Source: Protostelium mycophagum
Taxonomy: Eukaryota > Evosea > Variosea > Protosteliida > Protosteliaceae
Assembly: GCA_002081555.1 (NCBI GenBank)
Contig: MZNV01002543.1
Coordinates: forward strand, 1 to 22,387
DNA length: 22,387 nt
Reading direction: 5' to 3'
The position numbers were made by a program, and so were the translations under genes. Below, piece by piece: positions 19,714 to 22,387 of this stretch. Position 1 is the first letter of the stretch, and every line of letters starts with the position of its first letter. Below the pieces are notes generated by a model. That model searched no databases. It had not been told where the DNA came from and saw nothing but the letters and a program-made list of their open reading frames with translations.

Positions 19714-20730
19714 ATGACCGGACACACTTGTGACGCTTGCCAATCAAGCAATGTAATCACAGGTATACAATCTCGAGTTCATAACGTTATCAATCGATTT
19801 TGAGCTCAAGGTTGAAAAACAGATCCCATTTCAGGAGATGTTATTTGTATAGAATGTGCCGTTGTTATCGATCGTGTAATTTCGTGTGAGGCCGAGCACA
19901 GAGTCTTCTCTGATGATCCCCAATCCAGAGGGAGACAAAGGACAGGGCAGGCACACCGCCTGAACGAGTTCTTTTCCCTCACACAACATAATAAGCTCGA
20001 TGGGGATTCTCAAGACTTCTTAAGACAAGGAATACGCGACGTCGACTCTGTTTTTGAAAGAATGTATGAGGGAGATTGCGAAGAGACTCAACCACAAAGA
20101 AGAGCTCGAGAGATCTTTCGTCTTGCATTTCGAAAGCAAGTGTTTGAGAAGAGAGGCCTTGGAAAACCCATGAGGGGAGGCAACAGAAAGAAGCACTCCA
20201 AAAGAAAGCAGATGGTTGGAGCCGCCATCCTGATCGCGCTGCACGAGTGTAATATCCACCAGCCAAATTGGGACCTTGGTTTCCTTTCGACTTACCTCGG
20301 TCCATTGTCACCACATATGATCAAGCTCTGCCAAAAAACGGAGCTCAACGAAACCGTCATCGCTTTTCGAGCTTTCAACGGCGGATATCTGGTCTCATGC
20401 GATGGTCTTTTGCAATGCAGCGATCCCGCACCCTCACCCCCCGCCAATGCTTGGTTCATCGCCCACAGCCGGGGTGATCAATACCACCTCCTCTCTACAA
20501 CGAGCCAGAAATGGATCCAAGAGGCTGAAGACCACACCAACACCATCCCTTTGGTTGCTGGCGATGCTGCCGCTTGCATTACGATCGAGAGGTTCTCACA
20601 GACATCCGTCGCGATGAAGATGCTGGGAGGGAGATATGTACAGCTGAATCAAGAAGGAGGAGTGGAACTGAAGAAAGGACAACCGCAGAAGTTCGAAGAG
20701 ATTAGACAAGAGAGGATTCTGACCATCTGA
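19714..20730 (+). CDS. TFIIB-like zinc ribbon/core fragment fused to a fascin-like beta-trefoil
   Basis: Two exons, 19714-19762 and 19835-20730, give 314 aa. Residues 6-24 carry C-x2-C...C-x2-C (CDAC, CIEC), a B-ribbon that binds zinc and contacts polymerase in TFIIB-family factors. The B-reader/linker follows (CEAEHRVFSDDPQSRGRQRTG). Residues ~100-175 resemble the first cyclin fold only (ARE-IFRLAF, KRKQMVGAAILIALHECNI). Where a second cyclin fold is expected, residues ~188-310 instead form a beta-trefoil like those in fascins (VIAFRAFNGGYLVSCDG, NAWFIAHSRGDQYHLL, MLGGRYVQLNQEG). The boundary lies inside one continuous exon, so no splice choice creates it. It is probably nuclear. Whether it acts in transcription is inference; loss of half the TATA/TBP-binding core suggests a specialised role. 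Confidence 0.8.
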
Positions 20731-20762
20731 TTTTACGTACAAATAGAAAGAAAATCACCAAA

Positions 20763-20768
20763 AATAAA
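20763..20768 (+). terminator. Poly(A) signal AATAAA of the TFIIB-like fusion gene
   Basis: AATAAA lies 32 bp after the stop codon, inside the 72-bp convergent gap with the U1A-type gene. Confidence 0.5.
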
Positions 20769-20791
20769 AGCTAGAAATTTACACGAGTGAC

Positions 20792-20797
20792 TTTATT
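20792..20797 (-). terminator. Poly(A) signal AATAAA of the U1A/U2B''-type gene
   Basis: On the minus strand AATAAA begins 5 bp after the TAA stop (gagtAATAAAgtc). The two convergent genes must have overlapping 3' ends. Confidence 0.5.
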
Positions 20798-20802
20798 ACT
20801 CG

Positions 20803-21778
20803 TTACTTCTTGGCGAAACTGATTACCATGAGATTGGTGGGGGTAACCTTGAAATGCTGAAGATTTCCCATGGCCACAGCACTCTCCATCTCATTCTCAT
20901 ACTCAACAAAAGCAATGCCAGGCTTGCCAGCGACCATACGAACCTCTTTAAATCCAGGAAATCTGTGGAAGGTGAGTCGATTCACGGCTTTTAGAGACAC
21001 CCACTGTCGGAAGAGCATCTGCAGCATGAGGTCGCTTGCTTGCTCAGGAAGATTCTCAACAAAGAGGACGTTGTTAGGTGGCAGTTGTTTAGGTTGTATG
21101 TGTGCTACAGGAGCAGGTGCTGTAGTGGCGGGACCGTCCTCGCCTTCCCTCTTTCTCTTCTCAGCCTTCTTTGGTTCATTGGCCTTCTTGGCCTTTCTCA
21201 TCTCTGAGGAGAGGTTGAGGTGGCAGTGCAAAGAGGGTGATAAGACATACCTTCTAATTTAACGAGATCTTCTTTCTTTCTGTCTGTTGCAGTTTTGTTC
21301 TTTGGTTCAAAAGTTCCTTCTAATTTGGAGATGATATCAGATTTTCCTCTCCCATATTGGATTCTCTTGAGCAGGTCAGATTATGTTAATCAGAGACGAG
21401 ATCAGTAAATCAAATAGTATCACCGCAGGTTTGCGACTTTCAGATCACAAAGACAACTTACCATGGGTTTATCGAAGAAGGGGAAGCTCTGCATGCTTCT
21501 CATAGCATGAGTAGCGGTTGTTATATCCTTAAAAACAATGAACGCCTGTCCTCTCATACGAAGTGTCTTCATCGCCACCACATCGAGAACAGTCCCGAAT
21601 TGGCTGAACATGGAGTACAAAGCCTTCCGCAGTTCTGCCATGTGTTAGGTGAGTCATTTGAGAAGATATGGTGCTCGCCTTCCTTCTTGATTCTCTCATT
21701 CAGATTGTTGATGTATAGTGTTTGAGTTGGGATGATTTCTGGCTCTTCCACACCATTCTGCTCTCCGTTGTGCTCCAT
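20803..21778 (-). CDS. SNRPA: U1A/U2B'' (SNF-type) spliceosomal snRNP protein with two RRMs
   Basis: Five exons give 248 aa: 21679-21778, 21462-21634, 21251-21365, 21005-21203, 20803-20962. RRM1 spans residues ~19-97 with RNP2 ([20 protein letters not shown]) and RNP1 (MRGQAFIVF), then [16 protein letters not shown]. These match U1A/U2B'' nearly residue for residue and bind the stem-loop of U1 or U2 snRNA. A Lys-rich linker (~115-150) and RRM2 (~173-248: [29 protein letters not shown]) follow. The protein works in the nucleus in U1 and/or U2 snRNP; a single SNF-like protein serving both is common outside vertebrates. The first intron (21635-21678) starts with GC instead of GT. Confidence 0.95.
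21635..21678 (-). other. GC-AG intron in the U1A/U2B''-type gene
   Basis: The only splice that joins NERIKKE to [10 protein letters not shown], as the conserved family sequence requires, uses donor GAAG|GCGAGC and acceptor catggcag. No GT lies at a position that keeps the frame. The intron is 44 nt. Confidence 0.7.
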
Positions 21779-21894
21779 TTTCTGCCGGTGTGACTAGATC
21801 TCATGATCTCATCTTCCAGTCGAACATTCTCGGAATTTTTCTTTACAGAAAAAAGACACAAGATCAGAACTTGTGGAGTTTATTTTCAGCGGTC

Positions 21895-22387
21895 TCACAA
21901 TTCAGGACTCACATGTTTTAGGTCGAACCAGAGATGATCCCTAAACTCTCCATTAGTGACTACAGGATCAAGAGCACGACTGATTTAATGGAAAACCAAT
22001 AAATATCGTTTTGCGGAATGAGAACCACAGCTTTACCGAACGTGTTGGCGATGAGAGGTGATCTGTAAATTAATAGAGTGTAGTTCAACAGGACTGATGT
22101 TGATACCGTCAGGATGACGTTATCGTGTTATAATTGATCAAAATCATGTTCTGAATGCTCTGCATTTGTGACCAAAAATGCACAGCAGACCATGGGCACT
22201 GCGAAGTTTTTAAAATATGCTCAGAAAATTAATCTGATGACATCCCAATTTCTTTCCAATTTTTGCTCTGAGACAATTTATCGTCCAAACTATTGAGGGT
22301 GTTGTTGTGGTCGTATTTCTGTTTCATCCATTCGGCTTTTTGTGGATCAGACAGCGGGTTGTTCTTTTCGGGTAAAATTCGGAAGAA
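21895..22387 (-). CDS. Partial gene entering from the right edge, product not recognised
   Basis: A good coding stretch runs from the window edge to about 22250 on the minus strand (FFRILPEKNNPLSDPQ, then charged residues up to KNWKEIG). Downstream, a 26-nt exon at 22037-22062 and an exon at 21895-21979 (RALDPVVTNGEFRDHLWFDL, stop near 21895) look coding. The phases between the first and second pieces do not agree with the obvious donor near 22249, so the splicing is unresolved. I do not recognise the family. Most of the gene, including its start, lies outside the window. Confidence 0.4.

Noticed and set aside
1-22387. CRISPR arrays, tRNA or rRNA genes, autonomous transposons or viral remnants.
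   Set aside because: No regularly spaced repeats, cloverleaf-like tRNA, rRNA signature, transposase, integrase or reverse transcriptase motifs were seen on either strand.

Overview
The window comes from a compact, intron-rich nuclear genome of a eukaryote. Coding exons are interrupted by many GT-AG introns, mostly about 35-110 nt, that keep reading frame when joined. Intergenic spaces are 70-800 bp and AATAAA-type poly(A) signals follow several stop codons. Gene content (TFIIB-type factor, U1A/U2B'' snRNP protein, IMP dehydrogenase, catalase, POT transporter, TOM1-like 7TM protein) rules out a prokaryote. Small introns together with bacterial-style families suggest a free-living protist, perhaps an amoebozoan. 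That placement is inference and is not fixed by the sequence.

Left third (1-5038), all on the minus strand: the 5' part of a DUF2235 hydrolase gene running off the left edge; a complete 398-aa 7TM protein with a signal peptide and EGF-like ectodomain (THH1/TOM1/TOM3 type); an intergenic stretch with an orphan ORF and one copy of a ~95-bp dispersed repeat; and a complete 232-aa four-helix membrane protein of TMEM179 type. A 720-bp divergent intergenic region with a 27-bp tandem repeat follows.

Middle (5761-15182): on the plus strand, a secreted GH43-like protein and a 13-exon RNA ligase of the bacterial RtcB2 (PrfH-associated) type carrying an N-terminal ubiquitin-like/DCX-like domain. Converging on it from the minus strand are an oligopeptide transporter (POT/PTR2), which shows one apparent 1-nt frameshift, and a 12-exon gene for a DUF1444-like protein. 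A second copy of the dispersed repeat lies between those two minus-strand genes.

Right third (15183-22387): catalase (+) and IMP dehydrogenase (-) are convergent. IMPDH shares a 183-bp divergent promoter region with a plus-strand gene that fuses the N-terminal half of a TFIIB-like factor to a fascin-like beta-trefoil in one uninterrupted exon. That gene converges on a U1A/U2B''-type RRM protein gene (-), which contains a GC-AG intron. A partial minus-strand gene enters from the right edge.

No operon-like functional cluster is evident; neighbours are housekeeping or unrelated genes. The most unusual items are the TFIIB/beta-trefoil fusion, the RtcB2-type ligase with its N-terminal domain, and a 9-mer, TCTACAACG, that recurs ten times in 22 kb. 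All exon models come from reading the sequence by eye and checking that splice phases add up to whole codons.
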